The notes beneath the pieces were generated by a model. It saw only the letters and a list, made by a program, of their open reading frames with translations, made no database searches and was not told the origin of the DNA. Position numbers and translations under genes: made by a program. This document shows, in pieces, positions 1 through 14,400 of a stretch of 64,000 bases of DNA (positions are counted from its first letter, which is position 1; every line of letters begins with the position of its first letter). The stretch is from Adineta ricciae (lineage: Eukaryota; Rotifera; Eurotatoria; Adinetida; Adinetidae), in the NCBI GenBank assembly GCA_905250025.1, contig CAJNOJ010000001.1, positions 1,364,001-1,428,000 of the forward strand, in the 5' to 3' direction.

Positions 1-75
1 ATATAAATTATAGTCTTTGCTCCTTAACATTACCGTGAGCTAATAAGATACGTATAGGATATTTCGTGTTTTTCT

Positions 76-3000
76 ATGGCATTGAACAAACCATTCATAC
101 CTACTGATCAGGTATGTTTACTTTTCAGAAAATAAAAACAAGAGAAGAGGTGGAAATTTTTGAAAATGAACTTATCCAAAATTGTTTATTCTTTTAGAAT
201 TATTATCATTATTCAAGTCTAATGGACAATGAACGTGATGAAGACGATGAGATTGATTTAACGGTGAGTCATTCGCTCGATTTTCAAAAGAACTACCTGA
301 AAATAATTTTCTAGTCTGTGCAAAATAAATCAACTATTTCCAATCTGCGTCCAATCGGTGGTTTTCGGCAGTGGGCGAATACACGTGAGGACATTCGTGT
401 TGAAAATTGTTATGCTCTAAGCAATACAGAAGACTCCATTGGTCAAGACACATCGTATATCGTCAATAAAACGAAATCGGATCTGGAAGATGACACAAGT
501 TCCAGCCGAATGGACATTTCGTCCAATCATTTCGATATTCAATTACAAGTTAATAATGGTCACTTAGGACAAGCGCTTCGTTATGAAGTGTTCTCTTCAT
601 CATCACGTAAAGATAACGGTACATTAAAATTGCATCAATCTTCGCAAACAGTTGAACCCGAAATGGATATGGATAGTGGCAATGGACGACGAAATGGAAA
701 TCATAAAGGTTACTCGCAACAATATGGTGGAAATAATAATAATAATAATAATAACTATGGTGATGGTCGAGGAAACCGACGAAACAATGGCTCATCAGGA
801 AATGGTGGTGCTGATGGAAATGGATCAAATCCAAATCGAAATAATAATAATTCAAGACGGTAAGTAAATCCTTGGAAAACTAGTGTTCACATGGGAAGTA
901 TTGTACTTGTTTTTAGACCGAATGGTGGAGGTAATGGGGGCGGTGGTGATGACAATGACGATGATGATAACGATTCCGATGAAACTATTGCGCGTCGTAT
1001 AGGTTTTCGACTTATAGATAGTGAAACAGTTCGTATTATTGGTCGTTTACGTCGTTTGACGAGTAAACAATCATTTGATCGACGAGATTTCGAAAGCGCT
1101 CAGCATTTAATTGACGAACTCATACGCTTACAGCATCTAGAAAATAGTCCGCAAGATCAACTAGAAAAAATCATCCATCATCTTAAACTTCATCGTATCC
1201 TACGCAGTAAATCTCAGGCATTAGAGTTTATACAGAAACGCCTTCCTCAACGTTACTCAAGGTCGTCGACGGAGCAAAATTCGAACGTCTTCGATATTTG
1301 GCGTGAAAGAGAACGCCGTGCAAGATTGGATTCCAAAGATAGTCTTGAAGACGAGACACAGAACACGAATGCACAACATGTTCGAGATGGATCTGAGAGC
1401 AATATCCCATCAACATCGATTCATCTGTCAAATAGCTCTTTAAATGGCTCCAAAGTTCGACAAATGGCTCGGCATATTGATACACGATCTGAATCATCTC
1501 GAACAGGTGATCATGGCGGACGAAGTTCATCTCCATCGCCTGTCAGTTTCAATCGTAGTTATGACAGTTAGTTACGAAAGTTTTTGTCAACATTGAAATC
1601 CTTTATTTTACTTTGTTTTCTGATAGATATTTATCGAGAAACATCAGTGGATGACCGCACGCGATCAAAACGAAACACCTCACCGGGACTGTCGGCCGAG
1701 CATCGTGTTCGACAAATGGTTGATCGTCTAGAATCATCGTCGTCAACAACGAATGCGAAAACTACACGACGAGTGACAACGAGAAAATCCGGTCAAGATG
1801 ATCAATCGGACGGATCGATTAGTATTACAACCTCACCGCCAAATAAACGAGTAACACAACGAGAAAACTTCGAAAGCGGAATTACTAGTAATAATAATGG
1901 TGGTTATATTTTTCGTTATCGAAGTCCAAATGACGACGTCTACTTTCGAGATGAAAATGCCAATGTAACACGATTCGAACTTAATCGAGATGAAATCTTG
2001 AATGGCGGACAACGGTCAGCTATTGGCACAACTGTAAGTAAAACATCTTGTCTTTACATTATAGAATAGTGTATGGTTTTTCTATCTTTGCATAGACCGA
2101 TGACTATCTCACATCATTGGTACCAGGCGCCGAAACATCCATATCGATGGTTCGTGATGTTCGTGCACGTCTTTATGAAGTTGAATCAGGAGTTGCACGT
2201 CCAGGCGTAGAAAACATTCCTGTTAAAGTCGATGTCGAAACATTGTATATATTAGAACAAAAGTCGGATAAGAAATCTCTAACAACCAATGAAAATATTC
2301 AGGTGCATAACTTGGAACAAAACCGTATCGGCGGGTCTGACCGCCATGATTTTGCCATGCAAACACCCATTCCTATAACAACAATCAAAGTATCGAATCG
2401 ACCCATCGGCACACAAGTCGATTCGACTATTGAACGCAGTACGGTAGCTGCTCAAACAACTGATTCGTTACATCGACCGATTAAGGAACGACAACGATTG
2501 GCATCGACATCGCCTCTCGACGAAGGCGAAGTCAGTAAGGTTATTCGAACGACAACAACCACAACAAGATATGAAGTTAAACGGCGACACTCCAGCCATC
2601 ATTCCAGTGGAGATGACGAAGATGGTGCAGGCAGTACAGTTATTTACATTGATGACAAAGAAAACTTTCAAAAGAACCCTCAGCCCATACCGGGACCACA
2701 AATTGAAAATATCGCCGAACATCACACATCTATCAATCAAATTGCATCACGTGTAATCATCGATCAAGGAAATGAAATTAATCGAACTAATGTTCGTCGT
2801 CAGATCGACCGACAAGAACAGGAAGATCACGAGAACCGTTCCTTGGAAGTTTACGAAGTTCATACACGCGGTGCATGTAAATGTCTCGTGGTATCATACG
2901 AAGAAAGAACTCAATATGGTGCAGAAACACGTTTTGAAAAACAATTAAAACGTATCGAACGAACATATACAAATGAAGAGCTCAAATCGACTGAATTGCA

Positions 3001-5420
3001 TGTCATTGTCACTGTACCTGACAATGATTACCAACTAGTTCGTCGTGATTATGGTGCACATGTAAATGTCGCAGATGAAAATGAAATGCAAGATAAAACT
3101 ATTCCACCGACAGTAACTATACATTATTACAGTAAAGAAGGACATCGAGTAAGAACAGAACATGAACGACGATTAGAACATTTACCATTATTTATTCGTT
3201 GTGAAATCGAATATGAACTTAATCATTATGGTACGTTCGTAGAGTGGAAATCGATAACTTTCTTTCGAGATCGTCAATCGAAATGATGTATTCTGTTTTG
3301 TAGGTAGTGCACAGTTAGTATTACTCGCTGCAACAAATACTGAACGTCGGCAAATGAATGTTTCCGTAAAGAAAGAAATCGTCGATGACATTGTCTCACG
3401 TACGAGTGGTCGTTTTAAACCTAACAGTCCCGAATTAGAACATGAAATATCACAACAATTAGCTGAACTAATATCTCTGTTACATCTTGTTGATTATGCG
3501 TCACGTGATGATTATCAACACAGTAATTCGGTTGATGTTCGCCGTGTGTCACGTACTGATGTCACAACATCTCTGCGTATTGTTCAGCGTTATCGAACTG
3601 TTATACATCGACTCTGTCAAATTCATCGTTCTCATCTTCGTCTAACATCTCAAGCAGAAAAACAACGTCATTTAATTCTGGTAGCACGTGATGAATACTA
3701 TCTATTAGATTTAGCATCTCAGACACCGTCGGTAGCGATTAAAAAGACACAACAACAACAACAACAACATCACCAACAAGAGATTATCAAACGAGAAGTT
3801 CCTCAGAAACCATTCGATTATGCGAAATATCGTCGAGAAACTGAACAACAACAGCGCATACTTGAACAGCATTATCGACAAACTCGCACACAACAGCCAC
3901 CACCATCGAAACATCAATCAGAAGCAGAATTTTATCTCGGTTTGATTTTTTTCTCATAGGAAAACATTTGTTCACAATAACTAAATTGTTTCTTTTTCGT
4001 CTTCTTTTTCTAAAACTTAGGTTCAGGACGTCGTGCACTGATCGAACGCGAAATTCATTCCATGCGTGAATCGATTCGTCCACATGAACATGCTCCACCA
4101 CGTTATAAGAATGAGCCAGCACGTCGTTCATTGTCAGTTTCTTATTCTGGCGGACAACGTTATGTTCGTGCACGTATAATTCACGTCAAAGACTATTATG
4201 ATGAAAGTCAACAACAAATCCAACAACAACAGCAGCAGCAACAGAATGCCAAAGAACAAGAATTGTTCGTTCGTGTTGATGATTACATAAATGAATCTGC
4301 AGCGAACTCTTTACGTCGTTCATATTCAACTGACTATTTACAAGAAGATGGACCACGCTCACGAATTCGCTACATTCGTATACCCGGAGAAACGATTAAG
4401 ATTGAAGAAAAAACTACCTACGAATACCAAGGTGTTATGTATACTGATTTACCATATGCATTACGTTATTGGAATATTCTCTATATTCTTGATCGTGAAG
4501 CACGAGAAGGTCGTCCACTTGGTTCATCACTTCCACATGTTATTGTAAATGATCCATACCGAACAGTGATACCACCGTTAACTCAACAAGAGATTCGGCA
4601 AACTGCTCAACAAGTTCTTTCACCACAATATCCGGCGCAATCCTATACTGATCGAACATTACGCTGGTTTCTATCACGCGACAATCGCACTGAAGTCGAA
4701 TCGAATAAGTATTTACAAACGTTACAACAATGCCGCCAACAGCAGCAACATCTCGAAAAGAAACAGGCTGGCGTTAGTGTTAGCGGCGGTGGACAAGCAG
4801 CAACGGCAAAGAAATACTACGTCACCGAAACACTTGTACGCTATGAAAAGATGCCTGATCGCTTGGTACCTGTATCTACTAATGATCGTGCACAATCAAT
4901 CGATAATATTCATCATCGTTCGCCATCGACAAGTCGAACGGTTCAACAATCGTTTCACTCACAAAATCATCTAGATCGTTCTCAATCTCAACCGCGTCCG
5001 CGTATTCAACCTTCACCATCAAATCAGGCACCTACATTTCGTGCACAATTACCCACAATGCATTCGCCCTTATCACGACATCAATCAGTTCATGAATTAC
5101 ATGCTCCTCCAACACTGTCTCATCCACCTTCACCGTCACCTTCACTTCATAGCTTGCATAGTAATCAAAATTACTCACAACAGCATCATCGACGACCTGT
5201 GGCATTCAACAATCGTTATCCGACACCGTGTCCAAGCCAAGGAACGTCACAACAAACACAACAGATTCACCATCAACAGCAACAGCAACAGACAACACAG
5301 CAGAACTCAGTATTCACAGAAATTATCGACAGTCAAACAGGACGAAAGATTATCACGACCAGTCAAGAACAACTACCGACAGAAGTACTGGGACTTTTAA
5401 ATAGATATAATTTACAATAA
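76..5420 (+). CDS. Unrecognised giant low-complexity protein (about 1631 aa)
   Basis: I do not recognise the family. Nine exons join in phase: 76-111, 129-149, 198-263, 315-859, 917-1566, 1627-2033, 2096-3230, 3304-3939 and 4021-5420 (TAA). From the ATG at 222 the product is 1604 aa; the three in-phase 5' exons from ATG 76 would make it 1631 aa, but the second of these uses a weak donor (GTGGAA), so the start is uncertain and the gene could begin further upstream. The protein has an acidic N-terminus, an Asn/Gly-rich stretch (bases 725-860), a run of Asp after 945, many Arg/Ser/Glu-rich segments, and Gln-rich runs near bases 3750, 4205 and 5275. No signal peptide, membrane segment or enzyme motif is visible. 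Several helical charged segments (bases 990-1260 and 3350-3700) may be folded. A poly(A) signal follows at 5429. Probably an intracellular scaffold-like protein, but that is a guess. Confidence 0.7.
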
Positions 5421-5428
5421 TATAGACA

Positions 5429-5434
5429 AATAAA
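5429..5434 (+). terminator. Poly(A) signal AATAAA
   Basis: Canonical AATAAA nine bases after the stop codon of the preceding large gene. Confidence 0.6.
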
Positions 5435-6344
5435 TTCTTTTAGTCTATCTTTTTCTCGTTCATTTGTATTTATTTCGAATATAACATAATAAAATTCTTT
5501 GAGATTCATTCAAATGAGCCGAAAGTTAGCCAGTGCAACATCTTCCGTTGTCAGAGGTGTATCAGTATATGACACATTATTATTTTCTTCTATCTGACGT
5601 CATCATCCATGAATAAGATGATGATGCAACATTCTCTTCTTTTATTTATTTTTTTCATAATTTAGAGTCGATGTACCGAAATTAGACTGTTCGTGCATGT
5701 TACCAACGAACACCTTCAAATGTGAATGGAAATTCATTGAGTAAATATAATCAAACACTATGCATATTTCGAAACTCGTCGTCATGAAAATTTGTGAGAC
5801 ATTCATTTTGAGATTGATCAGAGACAGATAGATAAGCAATTCATGGATAGTTTCATGATCCTCTCGATACAAATTATTCTATGATGAATGTCTTACAATT
5901 GAATTATGATGATGTTGACAATGTGCGTCATGTTCGATTATTTCGACGAATATTCTTTTTTCGCTGATTAGAAATGGTAGAATTTTACTAATTGCCAAAT
6001 AGATGATTCACACAAACAATTCCTATTGTTACGTACGTTTTTTAATACACAAAGATGGTGAGACTTTGAACTGTATAGGTGTCGCTAGTCCATGTACCTA
6101 GCTTTTTCAGTGCATAGATGCTTGGAAAATGTATTCATTTTGTCATTCTATTCTGATCGAAGGACATCGACCGGAGACATGGCTAACATCATCAGATGAA
6201 AGCTTGTGTGTGTTTTGTATATCGAACTCTTTCATGGTCATTTGATTTAACAAATATTTTTTTCACCTTTTCAGATCCTTTTTTCTTTCCTTTCCTTTTC
6301 CATTCCCATCGACGGAAGTCAAAGAAATCTATCAAACTTCAACG
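5435..6344. other. Intergenic, no gene seen
   Basis: AT-rich spacer between the large unknown gene and casein kinase 1. It must hold the kinase 5' UTR and promoter. Short open frames (for example 5642-5872 minus) lack family features or splice partners. Pyrimidine-rich sequence at 6255-6300 directly precedes the kinase start and may contain a 5' UTR acceptor. Confidence 0.5.
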
Positions 6345-7809
6345 ATGGAAGTCAATGCACCAGGCACCGGCTCGTCGTTACATCTTTCAGCAAAAAATGA
6401 ATTTCTCATCGGTGGTAAATACCGTCTCGTTCGTAAAATCGGTTCGGGTTCATTTGGAGACATTTATCTTGGCATAAACATCACAAATGGTGAAGAAGTC
6501 GCAATCAAACTTGAATCAGTCAAAGCACGCCATCCTCAATTATTGTATGAATCAAAATTATACAAAATTCTGCAAGGTGGAATCGGCATTCCACATATTC
6601 GATACTATGCCCAAGAGAAAGATTACAATGTTCTGGTTATGGATCTACTTGGACCATCACTTGAAGATCTCTTTAATTTCTGTTCCCGACGATTTACGAT
6701 GAAAACTGTACTAATGCTTGCTGATCAAGTAGATAAAACTGATTTGAATTGTACGTTTCTTTAACCGAACACGTTTTCTCTCGTTTAGATGATTGGTCGA
6801 ATTGAATTTGTGCATAACAAAAACTTTATACATCGAGAGTCAGTTTTTCTTCAATTGAAAACATTTTCTATGCACTCATATCATTGTTTAGTATTAAACC
6901 CGATAATTTCCTAATGGGTATTGGACGACACTGTAATAAGGTATGATTTGAACATATTCATCGATTGTCTATTTTTCGTTTTCCGCTTTTTTTGTCTAGG
7001 TGTTCTTGATTGATTTTGGTCTAGCAAAGAAATATCGTGACAATCGAACTCGACAACACATTCCCTATCGAGAAGATAAAAACTTAACTGGTACAGCGCG
7101 TTATGCATCTATCAATGCCCATCTTGGTATTGAACAAAGGTAAGTCGGATGAGATGGGAGAGAAAGGTCTATGATTGATATTTTTATGCTGATTTTAGTC
7201 GTCGTGATGATATGGAATCGTTAGGTTATGTTTTGATGTATTTTAATCGTGGTTCATTACCATGGCAAGGTCTTAAAGCAGCAACTAAAAAACAAAAATA
7301 CGAAAAAATATCCGAGAAAAAAATGTCAACTCCTGTCGAAATTCTCTGCAAAGTAAGACGAGCGGAAGCGTCGAGTTCTTATCCACTCACATTCATCTGT
7401 TCGGTTTTAGGGATTTCCAGCCGAATTTGCTATGTATCTAAATTATTGTCGAGGTCTTCGTTTTGAAGAAGCACCCGATTACATGTATTTACGTCAATTG
7501 TTTCGCATTTTGTTTCGAACATTAAACCATCAATATGATTATACATTTGATTGGACGATGCTCAAACAAAAAGCAGCCAATGCGGCATCCTCAACTACGA
7601 CTGCAGCAACTGCTACAGCTGGTAATACCGCGGCAGCAACTGCCGGTACAACAACTGTAGCACAAGCATCTTCAAGCGCGCAAATGGCGATGATAAATAC
7701 GGGCAATAATGGACCGACATCAGGTAAAGGGGGAGGAAAAACTGAAGATGGCACCGATCATGATGAACCGTTCCTTGCCGCCACACATTCATCAAGTGGA
7801 CCCGACTGA
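6345..7809 (+). CDS. CSNK1A1: Casein kinase 1 alpha-like Ser/Thr kinase
   Basis: Cytoplasmic/nuclear acidophilic Ser/Thr kinase of the CK1 family; CK1 alpha primes beta-catenin in Wnt signalling and acts in many other pathways. Six exons join in phase: 6345-6728, 6789-6838, 6892-6940, 7000-7139, 7199-7352, 7411-7809, giving 391 aa. The kinase domain starts near residue 25 with the Gly loop [11 protein letters not shown], then VAIKLES, catalytic [20 protein letters not shown] and the CK1 signature [14 protein letters not shown] in place of APE. The order [20 protein letters not shown] and the C-lobe match vertebrate CK1 alpha almost residue for residue, which is why I prefer alpha over delta/epsilon. 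The tail after the kinase domain is an Ala/Thr-rich low-complexity stretch (about residues 310-340), unlike the short basic tail of vertebrate CK1 alpha. AATAAA lies at 8040. Confidence 0.95.
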
Positions 7810-8820
7810 TAGAAAAAAAAAAGTAGAGAGACCCATAGCCATGCCATTTCATTGTTCACTAACTGCCACACAGAATGCATTTTACGCTTCATTGTTTTTT
7901 TGTCTTCTGCGCGCGTTGTTTTTCTAACGGTGCTGGTCGATCACAATTTTTGATCTTCATTGATTAAGCCCGTTACTTAATCTATTTTTTATTTTGTTTT
8001 AGACATACCAAAAACAAATAACAATGAATAGAAATGTAGAATAAATCACATATACACATGCAACTGCACGTCGTGTCGTTTATCTTCTTTTCTTTCTTCT
8101 CTCTCTTTTTTTCTGTCACTCATTATCTGTACTCGTTCTTGCTCTTCTTTTCTTCTTCTTTTTTGTCTATCCTGATCGAAAGTGTAAATGCCGTCGGCTT
8201 CCTCTACTTTACTTTTTTTTCCTTTTTTTTTCTCATGATTATTATGATGAACATGATCGGCAGCAGTGAATTCTTTCAAAGAATGCAGCTAGACGGATGC
8301 TCTGATATGACTCAAGACAACGAAACAGCCAAGTCTACTTTCGAATTAATGAAATCATGTACAGAAGATTTAATTTTTAAAGATAAATTTCAAACAACGA
8401 TCAAATATTTTCTTTGCAATTATTCAAAGGCCAAATAACTATTTTTCTTGTTACACATCGCTGCATTTCTTTTGCTTACTCGATGCTATCGTCATATACA
8501 TTTTCAAAACAAATCAACAGTAGCAAACCTTGATCTTTGATTTGACAATCAAATCGATTCCTATACACCTTTTTTTTCAATGAAGTACCAAAACAACATT
8601 CGGAAATGATGATATCTTAACAAATACGATCGTGTCGAAAACATCAATCTGAGCATCGTGTGTAACAGAACATAGCTTCACGTGTTGGTATTCGAAGGAA
8701 AGATAGAGAAAATTATTTGAAATGAATATGACTATCGTTGAATTTAGAACTAACAGATCGTACGTAAAAGATGTTCTATTTTTGCATTAATTTATTTGCT
8801 GAAAAGAAAAATTCGATGTT
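7810..8820. other. Kinase 3' UTR and intergenic sequence
   Basis: Contains the AATAAA at 8040-8045 that probably ends the casein kinase transcript, then a long pyrimidine-rich tract (8085-8235). An open frame at 8058-8438 begins in that tract and is mostly Phe/Ser there; its last 60 codons look more normal but I cannot support it as a gene. Nothing else recognised. Confidence 0.5.
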
Positions 8821-9989
8821 TTATGGGAGGGTTTTAACGTATCCTAAAACCCAGTCACGGAAAGCTGAAGTACGAGTGTACACACCACCATCACCACAAC
8901 CATAACCCTAAATAGATGTACATATTCCATGGATATTTCTGTTGATGGAAGAATCACTTACCCATGAAGTTAAACCAACAATGTACCATTTACCATTAGC
9001 ATGTTTAACAACCAATGGACCACCGGAGTCACCTTGGCATGTATCTTTACCTTTTCCAGTATCACCAGCACAGATTTGTGTTGCGGGATTTAACATATTG
9101 TTGGTTCCACCGAATTTTGATTTGCATGCAGCATCGGTTAAGATTGGCATGGCAACTTCCATATGAATGTTTGAAACACTGCCACCAGAGTATGTTGAAC
9201 CCCAGCCAGTAGCCCAACTTTCTTTACCTTCATATGTATCAGTTGCAGCTGGATAGCAAACAGGCATGTTGTAATTGTCAGGAACGATGTCTTTCTAAAC
9301 ACCAAGTTCATCGTTTATGTTAAAGAACTACATGCAGCCTCGGGAGTAAAAGAAACTCACTTCGAGTTCGAAGAGAGCGATATCATTTTGAATCAATCGG
9401 CTGTTGTAGCTTGGATGTTTGATAACAGTGATTGATTTGATATGTTGGGTGTAGGTTTCCTAGAAAAAACGATTTCATTGTCTATAGATTTTCATCTTGT
9501 TTTCTTTTTACGTTTTTGTTTAATTCGTGGCTACCACAGTTCCATTGATAGTTTGCGGCGACTAATGAACTTCTACACAATGCCAAGGGAAAAAATCGTT
9601 AGCATTTCAGAATCACTTCCAACAAATATTAGACTTACACGCAGTGAGCAGCAGTGATGACCCATCTGAGGTTGATCAATGATCCACCACAGATATGACG
9701 ACCGTTGTAACGCATGGAACACTATCAATCGTATAGCACACTCATATATAATCTGTAGCGATGTAACTAGTAATGAATACTTACAGACCATCCCCAATCA
9801 CCACGAGTAGCGACGTTACCACCGACGACTTTGTCGCTGTTAGGTTTAATTGGACGATCACCACATTGAGCTGCAACGTATACGTTGAGCACTCCTATGC
9901 AATGACCGGCATTGAAAGTGAATATATTCGAAACTCAGCCATAAAATCTTACCGAAGAGAACACATACAAGGGTAGTGACAATTTTCAT
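8821..9989 (-). CDS. Secreted trypsin-like serine protease (S1 family)
   Basis: Secreted digestive-type endopeptidase. Seven exons on the minus strand: 9953-9989, 9785-9894, 9639-9721, 9512-9572, 9361-9459, 8962-9294, 8821-8907, giving 269 aa, normal for a trypsin zymogen. The first 20 or so residues (MKIVTTLVCVLFG then a hydrophobic run) form a signal peptide. Activation would follow Lys34 at the junction SDK|VVGG. The catalytic triad is intact: His75 in TAAHC, Asp123 in QNDIALFEL, Ser220 in GDSGGP. Asp214, six residues before the catalytic Ser (chymotrypsin position 189), predicts cleavage after Lys/Arg. The C-terminus has the usual GVYTR. Intron phases all close and introns are 42-88 nt. 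No partner gene is nearby. Confidence 0.93.
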
Positions 9990-11417
9990 GTTGTCTTAAT
10001 CGACGATGTTTGTGAAGAGAATGGAGGTAACGATGCCTATTTATTGTGAAAAACTCTGACTGTAAAAATAGTGCGTGAGCGTGAGAATCCGAACAGCTGA
10101 GTGTCCTTTCTGTGTCTGTTTATTAAAAGAACTATCTATGTGATGATATGGCACTTTGTGAATTTATTATTACTTTATTGTTCTTAGTAATCAAGGACAG
10201 CATTTGACAAGATGCTGAAGTTCGCATCGTATGCTGCAGATATGAAACACGAAACATTTGCATTTTTCCCTTAAAAATCAAAAACCTTTATTTTTAACTA
10301 CGCACATCGAAGTGCAAAACATTGTGTAACGGATAATCGTAAGCCATCCACTAATATTTTTCAGAAGGAGGTCATATTTTCGCAATAGTAACAAAATCAG
10401 ATTTTCACTCTACCGCACGATGCTATTCGAAAAACAAACACGTGTTGTATTGATATTGAACTTCATATGTCGTAAAAGGCAATATACTTTTTAACTCGCT
10501 GAATGTTTATGCGAGTAGTACTTTCTCGAACCTGTATTCTGTTCTGGATTAATACCAGTGTGTGTGGTTTTTGTTCCCAGCGTCATTAAGGTCGTTGACA
10601 AAACGAATAGGATATTATTGGATAAAAAGTACTCCTGTTCTTAACTGTTCGGTGGTATCTTACAGAAATACCAGACGTAGAGTGAATCGAAAAAAGACTT
10701 GTTATATAATGTTCAAACTGCAACATAAAATTCTTTCTCATTTAGAAAACCGAATCTGATCAGATGACGTGAAACGTTTTCGTGATCATTCGTTTCGAAT
10801 GATTGTGTTTGTGGAAGCATGTCACTGTATGTTTCAAGAATATCTGTATGCATTACGATATCTGCAACACATTTTGGTGTGTACAATTCTTCAGTATTAT
10901 GTTTTACAGACACAGAATCGATTGAAATTTCGATCGTTTATTCGTAAAATTACGCAATGGATATCAACTGATAACAAGTGATTGATGACTGTTTCTGTAT
11001 ATACAATAACTGATAAGAAAATCATGATTCTTGAAAATGACTTGTATGATTTTTTTTTCATGTGTAATCATGAAAGAGGGCAAAACAGCTCTGGTATTCT
11101 CATATTCATAATAAAATTTGTCTATTCAGCGACTGTTTACCGTTTTATAGTTGAAAACACACTTCTTTTTCATTCTTTTTGGCAATAGACAAAGAAATAC
11201 TAATATGAATTATGTTTCCATAACAATATGTGCGTTTCGTAAACGATCTTACCCTCTGTTTTGCGAGACACAGTGAGAAAGAAAGTAAAAAAGGTCGAGA
11301 CAGGCTTGAGAGAAAATGACATGGAGAAGAAAAACAAGACTGACGAATGTTGTTGTCACATTTATTATAAAAATTTAAAAACTCAATTCTCTTAAATTTT
11401 CTTTGTTCGAAAATCCA
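9990..11417. other. Intergenic, no gene seen
   Basis: About 1.4 kb between the divergently placed trypsin and NACHT genes. It should contain both promoters. Open frames of 65-103 codons at 10562-11456 have no recognisable motifs and poor codon structure; I see nothing else. Confidence 0.5.
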
Positions 11418-14400
11418 ATGGAAGACGATCAATTGTATCGTGGGCGATTTGACCATGTCGGAAATCGTCAGTTGAATTCAATACGTATATTTGTTAGTTC
11501 AACGTTTACGGGTAAATTGCTAGGAAACAGCGCTTTCACATAAAATACCGTGAGCATTTGCTCTATTCCTGTTGATAGACACTGCCGAGGAACGAAATGG
11601 TCTCATCGATCTTGTTTATCCTCGACTGCGAGATTATTGTTTAGCGACGTACAACGTTCAGTTTCAGGTATGAGTCTTCGCGTTTATCAACATGTCGAAA
11701 GAGATTTCGTTCGTTTTAGTACTCGGATATGCGTTGGGGAATTCAGTCGACTGCAGCGAACACTCATGCAACAGTTGATATGTGTCTGAATGAACTGGAT
11801 ACCTGCTGTCAATTATCCATGGCTACCAACTGTATTGTAAGACTTGCTTTTTGACTGTTTCTCTGTCTTTACCTTTCTCGTCGATTGTAAGGTTTTGTTA
11901 AGTCATCGATATGGAAGTCGTTTTTCACCGGCATGGATTCCTGAACATATTTTTCATTCGTTCGAAAAATGCCTAGCTTCGAATCTCGAAGAGAAAATGC
12001 ATCTCTCTCAAATGTATCGACTGGATGAAAACTTTCTTGAGAAACGGTATTTTCTTCGATCAATTGAAGATCAAGAACAGTGGGACGAATCCGAAAAAAA
12101 ATTACAAAACATCCTACGCAAAGCAGCGGACCTCTGTTATGAACAGAAGTTGATCACGAAAGATGAACGCGACGACTTTCATATCTCAGGTAGATATACA
12201 TTTCAGCAAAACAGGACAGAAATATCATACCATCAAGCATTGATGTTTAGTCACAGCACAGGAAATCTATCGTGCTCTGAAGAATAACAAAGATAAAACT
12301 CGACGAATGATCTGCTTTCTTCGAGAAATTCATGATATTGACCAACTTGATTCGAAATTTCAAGAAACGGGAAATATCACTGAAATTCAACAGTTACTGA
12401 AAAATGTCAAAACTGACCTTCATCAGGCACTTGATCCATCCGATGTTTACACCTACCAAGTCAGTCATAGACTTTCTTACGGTTCTGTGCAATATCCTTA
12501 TTTCGGATTAGGTACGATGGAAAGACGATAGCGATCGAACGAAATATCTCAATCGATTTTTCGAAGAGTTTTATCAAGCTGTGAAAGCACAAGTTGATCT
12601 TCACTTGAAAATCTACGAACGCAAAAGAGACGACAAACTATACAATCAAGTGCTCGAACATGCCATCCAATCGAATCTACTTGCCGAACGATTCTTTCCT
12701 CGACCGGAAATTTTCGAACAAGTAATTGAAAAATAATTCTAATCGATACATCGATGTGTAATTCTATAGATTAAAGCCTATTTGACGTCAACCACAAATG
12801 AACCGTGCGTTTTAGTCGGTGAATCAGGAACTGGAAAGTCATCGATTATGGCCAAGATCGTCAATGAAGTAAGTTACAACATTGCGCTCTTCGAAACTAT
12901 GATCCTGTTCTTCAACGGCTGGTAGATTCCGAAATGGTACCCGCAATCGAATTCTATTTCTGTGATCGTTCGTTTTCTCGGTGCTACTCCTTCTTCAAGT
13001 GACATTCGTCGACCGCTGATATCAATAATTGAACAAATTTGTCTGATTTATCATTTGGATCGACCAATGAGCTCCGATAATGTGAAAGAAACTCTTGAGA
13101 ATATTCTACAATACATTCCTAAAAACGAACATCTTGTTCTACTCCTCGATTCTTTTGATCAACTTCAAATAAGTGACTTGACAGATTTATCCATTTGGTT
13201 ACCTGAAAAGTTTCCGACGAATGTCAAATGCATTCTCTCAACCATTGCCGAAATCGAAATGGACAACAAAACTTATCGAATTTACGACCAAATCAAAGCT
13301 ATCTACAAAAACGAACTCATCGAAATCCAGATCAAACCGTTCAATGAACAAATCGCTCAACAAGCTTTTCAATCCTGGCTTGAAATAGACCGACGTTGTC
13401 TAACCCCAATTCAATACGAATGGATCAAACCGAAATTCAATCTTCGCCATTACGCCACTCCCCTCTTCATCTCATTAATCTACGATCAAACATTAACATG
13501 GCATTCCTATGACGACACACCTGATAAAGCATTTCTATCCATCAAGAATACACGTGATGCGATTGGCTATTTGTATAATCAATTAGGTATCAAACATGGT
13601 CAGATGTTGTTTCGACGTGCGATGCGATACGTTCAGCTAGCTGGTGGGTTGAGTGAACTTGAAATCGAAGATATTCTGTCATTAGACGATGAAGTCTTAC
13701 AATCGGTATTCGTTCATTATTTACCTCCCTTGGGAATATTTCGTTTACCATCGAATCTTTGGATCCGAATTCGAAATGATATGCATAAATATTTGGTTGA
13801 AAAGGATATTGATGGCATTCCATGTATCTATTTGTAAGTTATCGCTTGCATACGATCTGTATTAAATATTCTTGTTTGAGTTTAGCTATCATCGAAGTTT
13901 TCAACATTATCAGCCAATGAATGTCAAACAGCTCATTCTTGACGGTGAAGAAAAAGAGATACTCGAAAAGATTCGTCTGGCTTACTTTTCCAATGAATAT
14001 AAGTCAACGTTTGATATGAGTTATTCGTCGAAATTGGTGAAAAAATACAATTTACCAACAATGATTATCTCCGTGAATCGATGTTTAACTCAACAGAAAC
14101 CGTGGAATTATTCGCACTACAATCTTCGACGTCTACATCAACTGTGTATCAATATAAATCGATATGATTTTGCTCATCGTTTTACCATGTTTGACTACGA
14201 CTTTCTTTCAACTTACCTTCTCTGTCGTGAATTTCAAATGTCTGATTTACTCTACGATTTCTCAGTCGGTGCTCTTGATCCCAACGGTGAATTACGATTT
14301 CTCTTGAAACAATATGAAGCATCTACACAAATACTAAATCAATATCCTACAAATCTATCGTTTGAGCTGATCTATCGTTTGCATTCATTTATTCATCAAC

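Noticed and set aside
8058-8438. Open frame of 126 codons after casein kinase 1
   Set aside because: The first half is a translated pyrimidine tract (Phe/Ser/Leu). The rest lacks a family match and a start with context; more likely UTR or spacer.
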